64,000 bases of DNA from Liriodendron chinense (GCA_003013855.2 ML058433.1:6447966-6511965); one strand, 5' to 3'; positions 34,075-47,018 are shown, counted from the stretch's first letter. Translations and numbers: made by a program. The notes: generated by a model from the sequence alone, not told the origin.

Positions 34075-34389
34075 CATTCAGTTATTACTTTGATTTGTAA
34101 ATGCAAACAAGAGACAAAATTGTAATAAACACACATAGTAAAAAGCATGAAATAAAGTAGATAAGTAACACGCAACTTCAATACTACAAGAGAACTAACT
34201 ATTGGTATTTTATGTGACAAGAGGGAATCGACATTTGCGAAATCCAGGACATACAAAAGAAGAAAGGGGAAGGGCCCAAATTTCATGGGTCAAGGGGAGG
34301 TTCGGGATGAAACTAGAGTGGATCTGTGGCAAAGCGGAGCCTCAGGAGGTATGGTGGCTTGTGCTGTGCCGTCATTTCGGATAAACCCT
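34075..34389 (+). other. Unassigned stretch after K integrase
   Basis: About 315 bp without recognisable coding and no clear match to E's 3' region. It holds the junction between Tat pol and the PMD fragment. Confidence 0.5.
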
Positions 34390-36548
34390 CAAGAACCCTG
34401 GTAGAGTACTTTTTAATGAATGGATGGGTCACTCCACCTGAGAGCTGAATTATATCTCTTACTCTGCTAGCCCTTTTTCCATTTTTTTTTTCTCTTTCTT
34501 GCATATATTTATTTATATGTTATTTTTTTTAGCTTTCCTAAAAATGATGATGCCAACCTGCTGATGGCCAAAAGGCAAGTCAAGAATCCCAAGAAATTTT
34601 CAGGCACTTGCAAACTGGCCGTACTTCTTCCGAGCTCCAAATGTGCCAACAGGATTCGAGCTTCAAGTCTAGTATTGCAGGAGCCATGGCCTGAAGGCAA
34701 GAAATATTCACTAGCTCCACCAGTAGTCTGCTCCCTGTATCATGCCTTAGGTGATGCAGCTACGTACTGCAAATCCCCAACAATAGGAGTATCTTCTGCC
34801 TATGCCCCTTGGCATTTTCTATCAGGATGGTTACGAGTATATTTCCCTTGGGTATATAATGTCAGTGATAAAGCATACGTTCATCCTGAGCACCTTCCAC
34901 TGTGGTTATTCCAACAACATAAGATGATCAAGCCGTCTTATCTGTGGGTGATTGATAAAATTAAATCCATGCAAGCCTTTCTATTCAATCATTTTCCAAT
35001 CTCATTAGGGCTTGATGATAAAGATGCCATGGATAATGGTTCTCTATCTCTTACAGAAGAAAGTTTTCTTATCTCCATACGGTCAAGCACACTGCCTTTG
35101 CGGGAAAGTAATGAATTTTGAAGAGAGCCGTACTATCCAAGCAAATTTGCTCGCCAATTTGGCTTCGATCAAACAATGCCCGTGTCCTTTAAACCAGTGA
35201 CGAGACCTATGAGAAGTTATGATGCAAGGTCGTATAATTGGACGTTTATCTGGAAGCAACTTTTGACCATCAATACTCAGGCTAATTTTGTAATTCATGG
35301 CTTCAGGCGTAGTGTTCATGGTTCATGCGCATGGATGAGATGGTGGGACCATCAATATCACCTGGTCTGCAATAACCTTCCTGTTGATCATCCCATTTGG
35401 GTTCCTCCACCACAAGTCCCGGACAACCTGAGGGTCGATCTCGTCAGATATTTCAGAGGGGCAGAAAGAGTTCCTTCGGTAGGGAGGTATTGCTTTTATA
35501 TTTCTTGCGATGAGGCTGATAAAAGAGATCAAATCATTTGGCACTTTAAAAGGATGGGTGGTTGGTGGTAAAGTTATCGAGGCCCAATTAGCTCAGAAGA
35601 AGAAACAAAAGGAAAGATTTCTGTTCCAAGGAATCTCCCCTCAATAGATCTTCCTTCACCCACTCCTACTTCAGAGATGCATGTTTGATTAGAATCTACT
35701 ACTACCCCTCCGGATCATGCAAGGCATTCAGAGGTGCCAGATACTCCAGTTGATAATTTTCGATTAGAAGATCTTGACCAACATGTTGAGGATCCACCCA
35801 TGATCAGGCAAACCTCAATTCACATATCTTCATCTCCTCCTCAGAGAAAGACTTCTACTTGAGGGAAGTAAAACAAGCGGTTGCTATATCATCTTCATCA
35901 AATAGTAGTAGTTCTACTGGCAGATATAATTGCAGCACCAACAATTCAAGTAGTTCCCAGACCACAGGTGGGCGAGACGATAATGAAGACACTTCTTCTT
36001 CTACTGGTCATGAGGATCCTCTAGCTAAGGATTTTGATGAAGTGAATAGTGGACCTGACGAAGATGTATAAATTACTCATGATAGCCCTTATCAACTAAT
36101 CAAGCACCATCCAGTCCCCAAGATTTGGCGGCTAAAGGGTCCGGTCCCATATACGAATCATTCAACTATTCTCCCGAACCCACTCATCAACAACATCATC
36201 CTTCGTCTCCTCTTTTTACAATCAGTGAACTTCTCCAGACACCTCGTGCATCGGATCACTCCCTGCAATTGCAGAGGTATCGTCTTTTAGAGAGGCTGGA
36301 GTTCCTTCCGGACAAGTAGAAGAGGCAACTCCTCCCCGCTCAGGTATAAAGATTAGTTTGTGATTAGTGATAGTTCTGTCTTACCAAAAGAAACCTTTAA
36401 CCTTGTTATTCCTTTGCACAATAAATCCTTCTCCTGCCCCCACAGCGGATGTTCCTATTGTAGAGACGTCTATATTGCCTCCCGCCACAGATTTCAATTC
36501 TGTAGGTGAAGAACCCACCTTGAATGTTAATTCTCAGAGAGACGCCAC
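34390..36548 (+). pseudogene. Plant-mobile-domain (PMD) gene fragment, same strand as K pol
   Basis: Homologous along its length to E's antisense gene but lacking the first exon and the PMD core start. Order: LKNPGRVL; an intron-like segment 34449-34532 with acceptor TTTTTTTTAG but a lost GT donor; a 186-residue open frame with PEGKKYSLAPPVVCSLYHALG and WHFLSGWLRVYFPWVYN (34564-35121); RQFGFDQTMPVSF after one stop; DHPIWVPPPQV and DQIIWHFKRMGGWW (to 35571); then a Ser/Asp-rich tail. F interrupts it at 36549. PMD proteins occur in plants as host genes and inside Ty3 and MULE elements. It may belong to K, or to a minus-strand Tat element fused here. Confidence 0.7.
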
Positions 36549-36796
36549 TGTTGAGCTCTTAAATTATACATATTCTAGTCCCATTTCATTACATTCTATG
36601 CATGATTCTTATGTTAAAAAGACTAATCTAATGCCTGTTTGTGATTGTAGGGAATGAGAGAGAGAAGTTATGAATTTGATGTTAAAAGGTCCTTTCGAAC
36701 TACATTGAAGACACTGAAAAGAAGATCTGAAGAATCACGTCAGAAAAACCTGGATTAGCCAGAAGAAAAGAAGAAATTAGCAAACACATTAATAGG

Positions 36797-36990
36797 CCAC
36801 TGGGCGCTCGACCATCCCATGGTCAGGCGCCCGAAATTCGGAGGAATTATGCTGAACCCACTGGACGTTTTTGGACCAGACCGAGTGTTGGTCGGGCGCC
36901 TGATATTCAAAGTGAATTTATCAAAAGGCGTTGGACCGATTGGAAGCATGGTCGGGTGCCCGACCAACACTTAACCGGGCACCCAATGAC
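36797..36990 (+). promoter_or_regulatory. F LTR inverted-repeat cluster
   Basis: GGGCGC/GGGTGCCC units, including the perfect GGTCGGG-TG-CCCGACC (36950-36965), GGGCGCTCGACC, GGCGCCCGA and CCGGGCACCC, lie about 50-250 bp upstream of the TATA box. The sequence is unrelated to the A, B, C and J motifs but the position is the same. Confidence 0.65.
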
Positions 36991-37224
36991 CGGCGTAAGT
37001 GCGTAACTCCTTACACAGATCTGAGGCGGTGCGTGGTTTTTCTTATAAAAGGGCGCCTTGGCATCCTTTTTAAGGCATCCTAAAAGAGACCTAAGTTTGT
37101 GGGAGGTGAAGGAAATCATCGTGGAGCGTTCACAACCCCTCTAACTTCGATTTTTCTAGTTTTCTATGCTTTCAATTAGTTTTTCTTTTATTTTTAGTTT
37201 AAGTATGACAATGCTTGGCTAGAA

Positions 37225-37246
37225 CCTCTTAGCTAAGGCTAAGAGG
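37225..37246 (+). other. Conserved LTR hairpin (F)
   Basis: CCTCTTAGC-TAAG-GCTAAGAGG, a perfect 9-bp stem 182 bp after the TATA box. Confidence 0.75.
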
Positions 37247-37852
37247 TGAAGCTTGTAGCTAGTTTTCATGTTGAATTTGTTTAATTTAAGTACATTTACT
37301 TAAAGTTTGGATTTTTAAAGTTCTAGTTTGAATAAAGTTAGTATTTTTGGATGTTTTATGAGAGTACATGGGATTCGAACATGGGTTCCTTGCAATTCTC
37401 TGAGATTATCATGTTTGGATTTATTAGATTAGAATTGTAATAACCTTAGAGCATACCATAGTCTCTTGGCATGGTTGTTACTTTGAAGGCTACATGGTTG
37501 AATTCTATGTGCTTCATTAGAACTAGAATCTTATTTTCTGACTCAAGTGGGATTGTTTGTGTTTAAATGCAATCTTCCAACTAGAAGAGAGATAAAACTT
37601 CAAATCTAGTTGTGTTTATGCTTTGATAAATAAATTCATATGGAACTTCTACAAGTGGATCCTTGAGGCCTTAGTTCCATTAATTATCAGATTTCTACAA
37701 AAGTTACTGTTCATCAAACTTCAAAATTGCTGAATTTGAAGTAGCTAGAATGGTTTGAATTGGTTTACCCTAATTCCTTGTGGATCCACCTCGGTCTTAC
37801 CGAGTTATTACTACATCGCAAGCCTTGCACTTGAGGTGAGCGAACAAGTTTT

Positions 37853-37870
37853 TGGCGGCGTTGCCAAGGA
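37853..37870 (+). promoter_or_regulatory. F primer binding site (tRNA-Asp type)
   Basis: TGGCGGCGTTGCCAAGGA, six bases after the LTR, three mismatches to the tRNA-Asp complement. Confidence 0.85.
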
Positions 37871-38117
37871 ATTTTAGTTAAATGGTTCTAAATTATTTTA
37901 GTAGCTATAGAAGTAAAATTAGTTAGGTTTTTCTGTTTTTTTAGTGCTAATTTTTTTTTCTATACTTAACAACTTTATTTTGTTTTGTAGGAATTACTTC
38001 TAGTTCAAGCGAATCGGGTGTTATCCTTCCAACTTGAACTCTTTTAGTTTTCAGTTTTTAATTCCAGATTTTGTTTTTAGGACTTAAGATTAGTTTAGAT
38101 TCTACTTCGTGTGGTTT
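37871..38117 (+). other. F leader
   Basis: T-rich noncoding leader with a TTTTGTAG acceptor-like site near 37990. Nothing else seen. Confidence 0.6.
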
Positions 38118-38431
38118 ATGTTCCATTGGGAACATGGCCACACTAATTGTCTCCAATCCGAAGGTGGTTTAGTTGGAACACTCTCCATTCATAGACGAGT
38201 CCAAAAGTTCATAGAACGCCATGAAAATTTAGAAAGTATGGACCAAACTCCATTAGGGAATCCTTTCCAGCCTACTCCAACCACAAATGCAAATCATGAA
38301 GTAGGAGAGAATGAGGTGAACAACGCTCCTCCAATGAGAGCTTAATGAGACTACCTACAACCGGCCCGTACGACTACACCCTCTTGTGTGGTTTTACCAA
38401 CCACCGAGGGGAACATTGATATAAAGCCAGG
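38118..38431 (+). pseudogene. gag: F gag, N-terminal part
   Basis: Starts MFHWEHGHTNCLQSEGGLVG, equivalent to the gag starts of A and B. After a stop at about 38343 it continues DYLQPARTTTPSCVVLP and EGNIDIKPG, where E is inserted. The protein continues at 49263, but about 110 residues of the capsid region are missing, so a deletion accompanied or followed the E insertion. Confidence 0.85.
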
Positions 38432-38685
38432 TGTTGAGGCATGAAAAATGAAGAAATAAAAGAAAGGAAAAATGATCAAGGAAGATCCAAAGAGAGAAGA
38501 AAAAAAAAAAAAAAAAAAAAGCAAGCCGTGCAGAAAATGTGCACTTGTCACAGGTCGCGGCAAGCATGTCTGGTGGGCTGTGCTTGATGTGGAAATGGCT
38601 GCAATTGCCTATAAATACCCCCTTGGGGTCTTCATTTGGCACTTGATTCTGAAATTCAGAGCTCTAGAGGTTCTCAGAGGTACAT
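38432..38685 (+). repeat. E 5' LTR, truncated
   Basis: Matches the first 255 bp of the 3' LTR, with TATAAATACCCC at about 38610 and CAGGTCGCGG at 38551. An A-run of about 20 lies at 38501-38520. It diverges abruptly after GAGGTAC. Confidence 0.82.
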
Positions 38686-40259
38686 TATATCCTTCAATCA
38701 GACTTCAACCAAACGACAATCAAACTTTCTATCAATGGCTTTTTCGGCTCATAAAATCACCTTCGATTTCATGATGGGAGGAGGATTTATTGTCTCCTAT
38801 GACAATCAAAGTATGAGCAAGGAGTATCAGACAAAGACAACACAGAATATAGCAATTAAAGTGAATGCTATGGTAATTTCCGCTTCGCCTGTTGCTGCAG
38901 AAGACGAAAGCGGATGGGTGATAGTACAGAAAAAAAGAAAGCAGAGACCATCCAAAGCTTATATCAAAACTATAGTCAAGGGACCTTATTCTCGAACTTG
39001 CCAAAGACCTATACTCAAAGCATGGCCAGACAAATTCCGACTATGGCCCCTCCATCCCTATATCCAGGAGAAGTAGAAACACATTTCGCCTAAAAGATTT
39101 TCCTGCACTCCCCATATCCCTTACCATACAGAGAAAGGTGAATCGAATTTTTATGCCATATCAGCTTTCTCCAACAAAAAAGTCAAAAGATAGCTTGAAT
39201 GAAACCGTATCAAAGCAAACCGAACATACTGAATCTATCGACTCGTTGCGATGTAATAGTCACGAGTTGAGAAGAAGTTTAATATCACACACCCCTTCGA
39301 CTACCGCCTCATTTACATACTAAAAAATAAGAACATCTGGAAGAAGAGCCTCTGTCCTCGTAGTCGAAACGGGTCAAGCTAGACAATCGATGGAAATGTG
39401 TTTCGAAGAAATGGCACGAACGCAAGCGATCCTAATGGAGGAGTGCAGGAATATGTGAGAAGCTTTATCTATAATAGCTCGCAATGTGTCCGAGAATGTC
39501 TCTCCTCAAACTGCAGCCCCCATGGAAAATGTGGAACATCCAGCCGAAGGGTCACAACCACCTCAGGCCATGTCACATGGATCTATACCAATGACAAACA
39601 ACGGAATGGCAACAGAGGAAACGCGACAGATTATTGCTGAAACTATCCGACTGGAAGGAGAAAAAAAACATAAAGAACGCTTTCAGTATAAGACGCCATA
39701 TCCAAGAGAAGTCAATGATATTCCTTTCCCAATAGGCTTCAAATGCGCAGAATTTCAAAAGTTTAATGGGAAAGGTTCATCAAAAGAACATATGATGCAT
39801 TTCACCACTGCAATGGGAAGCTACGCTGTCGTGCCGCAATGTTGTTTATGATTATTTGGTGTAACTCTGACTAGAAAAGCATTCAAATGGTACGTTGTCT
39901 TAGCCCCAAGAACCATACACATATGAGAACAAATGCAGGAAGCTTTTCTGACAAGCTTCTTTTCGACTGAAAGAGAAGTGAGTCCGACGGAACTCACAGT
40001 GGTACGATAAAAGGAATCGGAATCTATCTACAAGTTTATTCCGCACTGAAGAACTTTAAGCATGTCATGCAAATATCTCTCTGGAGAAGCTGAACAGGTT
40101 GAAATGTGTATTGGGTGTATGGAACCAGAAATTGCATTCGTACTTACAGGAGCAAAAATACACACATTCCAAGAATTGGCTACAAGAGCTCATGCTCTGG
40201 AAATTATGATTAAAAAAAGTGCCTGCATTCCGTACAAAATCAACACGACGAATCTTTAG
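38686..40259 (+). pseudogene. gag: E gag remnants
   Basis: An open frame over 38636-39076 gives SAHKITFDFMMGGGFIVSYD and ESGWVIVQKKRKQRPSK, probably the N-terminal gag region of a Tat element (moderate). At 39486-39851 the recognisable capsid start KTPYPREVNDIPFPIGFKCA, then FQKFNGKGSSKEHMMHF. A later piece (40062-40259) carries GCMEPEIAFVLTGAKIHTFQ. No zinc knuckle and no protease motif before RT, so a stretch has been deleted near 40260. Confidence 0.72.
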
Positions 40260-40285
40260 TAAGTCTTAAGCTAAAGTCATAGATA

Positions 40286-41235
40286 ATGCTAAGAACAAAG
40301 AAGAATTCTGGGGCAAACCAAGAGATAATAGAAGAGGAAAGGCGAGTTACATATATCAGTATAGGTTTGACAGAAGTGGAAACTAAAAGATATTCTCAAG
40401 TGTTGAAAGACAACAAAGATGTGTTCGCATGGACGTATGCTGAAATGCCGGGACTAGAATTGACAGTGGCAATGCATAGACTTAATATTGCCAAAGAAAA
40501 GAAACCAGTTGAGCAAGCTCAATGACGCTTCCATCTAGACATTCTGCTACGAATAGAAGAAGAAGTGAATAAGCTCATTAAGGTAGGATTCGTCAGAGAA
40601 GTCAAGTTTCCTAAATGGATATCAAATATTGTTCCGGTTAAGAAGAAAAATGGACAAATACGAGTATGTGTCGACTTCAAAAATCTGAATGAAGCATGTC
40701 CTAAGGATGATTTTCCCTTACCAATTACAGAATTACTGATAGATAGCACCATGAGATACGCCGTCATGTCCTTTATGTATGGCTATTCAGGTTACAACCA
40801 AATACGTATGGCACCAGAAGATGAAAAGTCAACTGCTTTTCGAACCTCTCTGGGAATATGTTGCTATAAAGTTATGCCGTTCGGATTAAAGAATGCAAGG
40901 GTAGCATGTCAACGGGCCATGCAGCGTATCTTTAGCGATATCATGTAGAATGCTATGTCGATGATTTGGTTATCAAGTCTGATGATCATAAAAAGCACCT
41001 AAAACATCTACAGTCTGTCTTTCAAAGACTTCGAAAGAAACAATTAAAAATGAATCCCTTAAAATGCGCCTTTAGTGTTTCTTTTGGTAATTTTTTGGGG
41101 TTTGTGGTTCGACATAGAGGAATTGAAGTCGATCCAAGAAAAATAAAAGCGATCCAAGAAATGCAACCGCTAAAAACGTTGAAAGAACTGAAAAGCCTGC
41201 AAGGAAAATTAGCATACATCAGAAAGTTTATTTCA
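40286..41235 (+). pseudogene. E reverse transcriptase
   Basis: Tat-type RT. The lead-in KDNKDVFAWTYAEMPGLE is typical of Tat. Then NIVPVKKKNGQIRVCVDFKN, ACPKDDFPLP, GYSGYNQIRMAPEDE and VMPFGLKNA. The catalytic YVDDL (about 40955) is out of frame after a stop at 40948, and the thumb and connection PLKTLKELKSLQGKLAYIRK is intact to about 41230. Breaks lie near 40522, 40948 and 41307. RNase H does not follow: the connection passes straight into the second RNase H. Confidence 0.88.
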
Positions 41236-41530
41236 AATACAAGAAGAATACAATGCACTCATTATTGGACTGGAAATTGTACAAGAAATGTAAATACAAG
41301 CAGCTAGAATATTTGAAGATTCTTAGTTGATAATAAATCAGCTAACAACCGAATATGAAAAAAGAAAGCCAAAACTACTGCCATATTGTCAAAAAGTAAA
41401 AAAGACTATTTGAATGCTTTCGAGATATCTCTATACAGCATGTACCTCGCAGAGAAAATGAAAAGGCAAATGCACTCATAAGCCTAGCAGCGGCTTTAAC
41501 ATGTACTGTCAGAAGTCGTCTCTAAGTAAC
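41236..41530 (+). pseudogene. E second RNase H, C-terminal half, fused to RT
   Basis: Reads EEYNALIIGLEIVQEM (Glu region), then LIINQLTTEYEKRKPKLLPY and the tail up to VRSRL. The first part (FDGA) and the whole ordinary RNase H are missing, so a deletion of well over 1 kb fused the RT connection to this domain near 41235. Confidence 0.75.
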
Positions 41531-41599
41531 AATTGAAGAAAGAAGATTTTTACCTCTGGCAAAAGCAGACGATTGTGTTGATGAAGCTAAGCCTGTCTC

Positions 41600-42827
41600 T
41601 TGTTATGAAATAACAATGGAAGACTACTTCTATGAAAGCACGAATAAGGTAAAGGGCAATGAAGTTTGTGCTACTTCATGATACATTATACAAAAAATCA
41701 TACAATGAAGTACTATTGAGATGCCTAGATACAGATGAAGGCAAAAATATATTGCGGGAGGCTCACTTAGGAGAATGTGGAGCCCATCAAGTAGGCAGAA
41801 ATATCTTCAATCGTGTGCATCGCATGGGATATTATTGGCCGATGATGTTCCAGGATGCTATAGATTTTGCAAAAAGATGTCATGAATGTCAAATCCATGG
41901 TGCTGTCATTCATATGGCACCTGAAGAACTTCATCAGACAGTCTCTTCATGGCCATTCGCTAATTGGGGATTGGATGTGATCTGTCCAATTAATTCGCCA
42001 TCTTCACAAGGACGACAGTATATTTTAGCAGCTACAGATTATTTTTCCAAATGGACAGAGGTGATCGCACTACGAAATGTAAAAAGAAAGAGATGTGATA
42101 GATTTCATCAGGCATGCTATATCATTTACAGGCACGGAATACCTTAGAAAATTGCCACAGATAATGGTACTCCATTCAAAAATAAGAATATGGACAAGCT
42201 ATGTCAGAAATTCAGCATCAAGCATCTCATTCCACACCGTATTATCCAGCAGCAAATGGATTAGCAGAATCTTTCAACAAAATGATCGTCAGAATACTAA
42301 AGAAGATGGTAAATGGGAATAAAAGAGACTGGGATGAAAAATTGTAAGAAGCATTATGAGCTTACAGAACAACACATCACACAGCTACAAAAGTAACACC
42401 ATACTCCTTAATATAATGGAGTAGAAGTTGTACTCTCAATCGAGGTATAAGTTGCTTCCTTAAGAGTGGCAGTACATTAGGGCATTACAGAGGATGAAAA
42501 TGCTAAACTCCGATTACGAAAGTTAGATATGCTGGATGAAAAAAGACTCGCTGCACAACAGCGTTTACAGTCGTATCAAGCCCAGATATCTGCCTCATTT
42601 GATAAGACGGTAAAATAACAATCTTTCAAAAAGGGAGACCTCGTAGCAATGTTGAAAAGGCCAATTGTGATGACACGCAAGACAAGGGAAAAATTTGAAT
42701 CCAAATGGGATGGCCCGTATGTTGTCACTGAAGTTTTCTCAAATGGGGCTTACAGAATTGCAAGCCACAATGATAAAGGAATCAGCATATCAATCAACGA
42801 CCGATACATCAAGAAATACTATCCATA
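41600..42827 (+). pseudogene. E integrase
   Basis: Zinc-binding domain HLGECGAHQVGR with CHECQIHG (CxxC intact, about 41880), then SWPFANWGLDVICPINSPS (first Asp), ATDYFSKWTEVIALRN and a stop at 42148. After it come IATDNGTPFKN (second Asp), the LAESF region in a broken frame, AALW-like remnants and the C-terminal KKGDLVAMLKRPIV to KKYYP at 42827. The frame is intact only from 41659 to 42147. Closest in the window to K and D. Confidence 0.9.
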
Positions 42828-44191
42828 AAGATAGATACTAAATATTTTAACCGCGACAATCCTTGCGTATAAATGAGAATATACATATATGATGACAGAT
42901 ATCAATGTATTGCTGAAAGAAAGTAATGAAAGTTCACGCGCAGCATGCTCTTCTTCCAATCACAGACTCTAACGAAGCCAATTTGAAAAAAACAGTAACA
43001 GAGGTTGTCAAAAAGTGAAATGATATGGATCTCTCATTCCGAAAGACCTTTCTCTCCTTCCAAAAGACCTTTATTGCTGTCAAATGCAGCAATTATTCCT
43101 GAAATAAACTACAAGAAGGCAAAGTGATTACATATAGATAAAGAAAGGAAGGTCGGAAAGAGAAATATCAGAATCACAGAAAAGATAATTACTGATAAAT
43201 GCTCCAGCATGATAAAGCCAAAGCGCTAAGAGCCAATTAAAGAGTTCCCCGAACAAGAATCCCCTCATAAGTTTAATAAAGACGTTATGGGCAAATGCTT
43301 TACAGGCAACAAAGAGAATAACCCTAAGGACAGAAAATTTAAAAAGTACTATGGGCCAACCTCATGCATGAGACCTACCGCTCTTATTACTACTGTAGCG
43401 CCACAAGGAACATGCAAAAAGTGTATAATTTAGTTCCTTGTGTATGGACTTAGTAGTATAGAAGCGAAGAAAAAGAGGGTTGCATTACGCGCCACTAATC
43501 ACAGCCAACCGTGCATAATTCTCCCCAGTTTTATGAGACAGTTTCTAGTAGTAACGCATAGGAAGGTTGAGATTCTCCCCCTATTGTCAGACTGGCGGCC
43601 ATGAATTTGGTACCAGAGGTAGCTAGAAGAGTCGAAGTGGCCAATCAAAAGAGAAAAGCCTTGAAGTTCACCACCCCGGTAGCGTCATTGGGCCCCTCTG
43701 ATGGATTGGTGGCATGGGAACTCCCCGTAGAGGAGTGTGCTCCCTGAGGGCCGCTTCCATGGCAGTGATGAGCACCCCATAAGGGTCAACCACGAGTGAG
43801 GCCGACGCTCCAAATACTCATGAGCCTAAACTGTATTTCTATTAGAGGCTCCTACTAATAAGATCTTAGTATAGTACCGCCCAAAGTGAATAATCTGTGA
43901 AATAATGAGAAACCATACATCTAGCCATGAGTTAAGAAGACAAAATTACATAAGACTTGAAAAGGCATAGTGAATAAAGATCAATAACTCTAATAAATAT
44001 TAACATTCAATATATGATCATATGTACATCAATAGCATGACTCAGGATTGATTCATTTACTTCATGTCTCAAAAAAATTGTTCCATATAAAAGAGTTATT
44101 AGAAATTAAATGCTGCAATACGTTCCTGAATTTCTTGACTGAATCGAGAATGACTTTGTGATAAAAGTAATTCTGCATATGCTATCATTCT
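42828..44191 (+). other. E 3' untranslated region
   Basis: No sense ORF. From about 42950 to 43870 it matches D's 3' region, including CCAACCTCATGCATGAGACC (43361 onward) and repeated GAAAGACCTTT. From 43900 it is AT-rich. It lies between integrase and the 3' end of the antisense gene, so the two transcripts would converge here. Confidence 0.65.
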
Positions 44192-44802
44192 TTAACGGTC
44201 AGGGACATTGGAAGGCTTTTGTTGTAATGAAGTCATAACAACCTTCTTTTCAGATAGCTCATTTCCTTGAGAATCCAGCAAACCTTTGTTGGAACAAATG
44301 CGAGACCGTATGGCTTTCAAAGCATCTTCCTCTTTTTGCTTCTGAGCAGCAAGAGAAACCATTTGAGCATCACTAGAATTGATTTGTTCGATATGTTTAC
44401 ACGTGTGCCATTAAAGATTCATACTCTGAATGATAGCAAGAAACTAAAGAGGAGCGTTCCGTAATTTCGTCAGCAAGATGAGAAGTGCCACTCGCTTATG
44501 GTCCAATAAAGGATATGTCTCTATATTCTAACTATCGCTCAAAGAATTGATAGCTTCAACAAATTCATTAGTAGACCTCTCCAAGAAAGATATATCAATC
44601 TTCGTCAAACTTGCAAAAAACTTCAAAAGAGACCAGAATTCTGGCAAGTGACCCCATAAATGGCGATTCTCTATGGAAGAGGCAATCCCATTTAGGTCAG
44701 TCCTTATCGCCTTAACCTTAAAAGAAGGAAGATTCTTGATAGCTTCAAAATCCAAAGGAAGATTGAGTGATGGTCGTTGAGTCGAACTGCTAGGCCCAGA
44801 AT

Positions 44803-44880
44803 CTGTATCGTATGTTCAAGAATGAGAAATATGATACATAAGCAAAGGAATGATTAATGGAATAAAAAAGAAATATATAC
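44803..44880 (-). other. Intron 3 of the E antisense gene
   Basis: 78 nt, AATCTTG|GTATATA to CGATACAG|ATTCTGG. Protein-like frames on both sides. Confidence 0.55.
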
Positions 44881-45059
44881 CAAGATTAGGAGCAAGTCGA
44901 TGGTCTGAATTGAAGCTGAAGAAGATTCTGTAATGACGTCTCCTTAAATGTTAATGTTTAGAGTAGGCTCCTCACCTATAGAATTGAAGCCTGTAGAAGG
45001 AGGAACTGTAGATGTCTCTATAACGGGAGTATCCACTACGGGGGTAGAGGGTGGAATTT

Positions 45060-45140
45060 CTGCTCATAAAGAAAAATGATAAAGTTGAGGATTTCTTTCA
45101 TTAAAGGATCATTATCTGTCTAAAAAGGGTTATTTCGTAC
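45060..45140 (-). other. Intron 2 of the E antisense gene
   Basis: 81 nt, CATAG|GTACGAAA to TATGAGCAG|AAATTCC. The frame before (PPSHIG) and after (EIPPSTPVVDTPVIET) is protein-like, as in K. Confidence 0.6.
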
Positions 45141-47018
45141 CTATGTGAGAGGGAGGGATCACCTCCTCTGCCTGAACAGAAGGAACTCCAGCTTCCTTAG
45201 AAGAGGACACTTCTGCAATTGTAGATAAGTGATTTGATACACGAGGAGTTCGAAGAAGTTCACTAATAGTGAACATAGGTGATGAAGGATGTTGATGTTG
45301 ATAAGCAGGATTAGGGGAATATTGAAATGATTCATACACAGGATCAGACCCTTCAACAACCAAATCTTGAGGAGTAAATGGAAATTGGCCAGAACGGTAA
45401 GGACTATCGTCAGTAATTTGAACATCTTCATCAGGTCCTATGTTCACTTCATCGAAATCCTTAGTTAGAGGAATTTCCTGGCCAGCTGAGGATGAAGAAT
45501 CCTCATTATCTTCTTCTTCACCAACAGAACTATCAGAGTTACTGGTACTACGATTGTGCTTATCATCAGAGTTATCACCAATTGATAAAGAAGATGCAGT
45601 ACTCACTTGTTTTTGCTTCCCTTGAGTATCGACATCAGTAGTAACAATCTTCTTCTGCGAGGGAGGAGAGGATATGCGTAGAGAAGTTTGCTTAAACACA
45701 GGAGAATCTTCAGTACGATGATCGAAATCTTCCAACGAAAAGTTGCCACCTAGGGTGTCTGGCATTTCTGAATGTCTCGTTTGATCTGGAGGAGTGGCAA
45801 GAGATTCTGATTGACCCTGTGCCTTTGAAGCAGGGGTAGGTGAAGGAAGATCCATAGGAGGTCTATTCATGGGGACGGAAAAAGATGTGTTAGCAGCTGT
45901 AGATTCTCCCTTTTGTTTCCAAACTGATTGAAAATTTGTTGCCTTACCACTGGAAACCCATCCTTCCAAAGTACTGAATGATTTAGTCTCCCTGGTCGGT
46001 TTGTCACATTAAATAAAGTGACAATATCTCCCCTTTTGACGATTCTCTCTCTGCTTCGTAAGAAAAGTCGATGTGATCAATCTTTAAATTGTCTAGCACT
46101 TGTGGAGGAGGTATCCAAATAGGATAATTGACAAGGTGGTTATTGCGAATTAAATGATATTGATGTGCCCACCACCTCATCCATGCATAAGAGCTGTGAA
46201 CACTGCGTCTGAAGCCAGGAATGATGAAACGTGCTTGAGTACCAGTGGTAAGGAGTTGTTTCCAAATGAATACCCAATTATAAGGGCCCACACCATAACT
46301 TCTCATTGGCCTTGTTACCGGTTCAGAAACCAAACTTCTTTATAGGCATTGTCTGATCGAAACCAAACTGCCAAGCAAACTTGCTGGGGTAACGTGGTTC
46401 CCTCCAAAATTCATTGCTTTCTCTCAATGGGAGTGTGCTTGATCGAATAGAGATAAGGAAGTTTTTCTCTGTGTAGGACAATGAATCGTCATCTACAACA
46501 TCTTTATCATCAGCCCCTGAAGAAATGGAAAAATGGTTGAATATGAAGGCTTGAGTAGACTTGATCTTCTCCATCACCCATGGACAGGTTTGCTTGATCA
46601 TCTTTTACTGTTGAAAGAACCATAAAGGAAGATGTTCGGATGAACATACGCTTTGTCACTCACATTGTACACCCAAGGGAAATAAACTCCTAACCACCCT
46701 CATAAAAAGTGCCATGGAGTATAGGCAGAGGAGACCCCTATAGTTGGAGATTTGCAATGAGTTGCCCCATCACCTAGGGCACGATATAGAGAGCAAAGTA
46801 CTAGCGGAGCCAACGAATATTTTTTACCTTCAACCATAGATCCTGCAACAACCAGACTTGAAGCATGGATCCTATCAGCACATTTGGAGCTTGGGAGGAG
46901 CACTGTGTTTAGTCAAAAAGTAAGAAATCCACCCAATTCACAAGCATCTGAAAATTTGCTAGGATTTCGGACTTGACTCCTGGACTTCAGTAAATTAGCA
47001 TCATTGCATTTCGGGAAT

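Larger units (their letters stand above)
36549..37846 (+). repeat. F 5' LTR
   Basis: 1,298 bp, TGTTGAGCTC to GAGCGAACA, with TATA box TTATAAAAGGGCGCC at about 37043. Confidence 0.93.
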
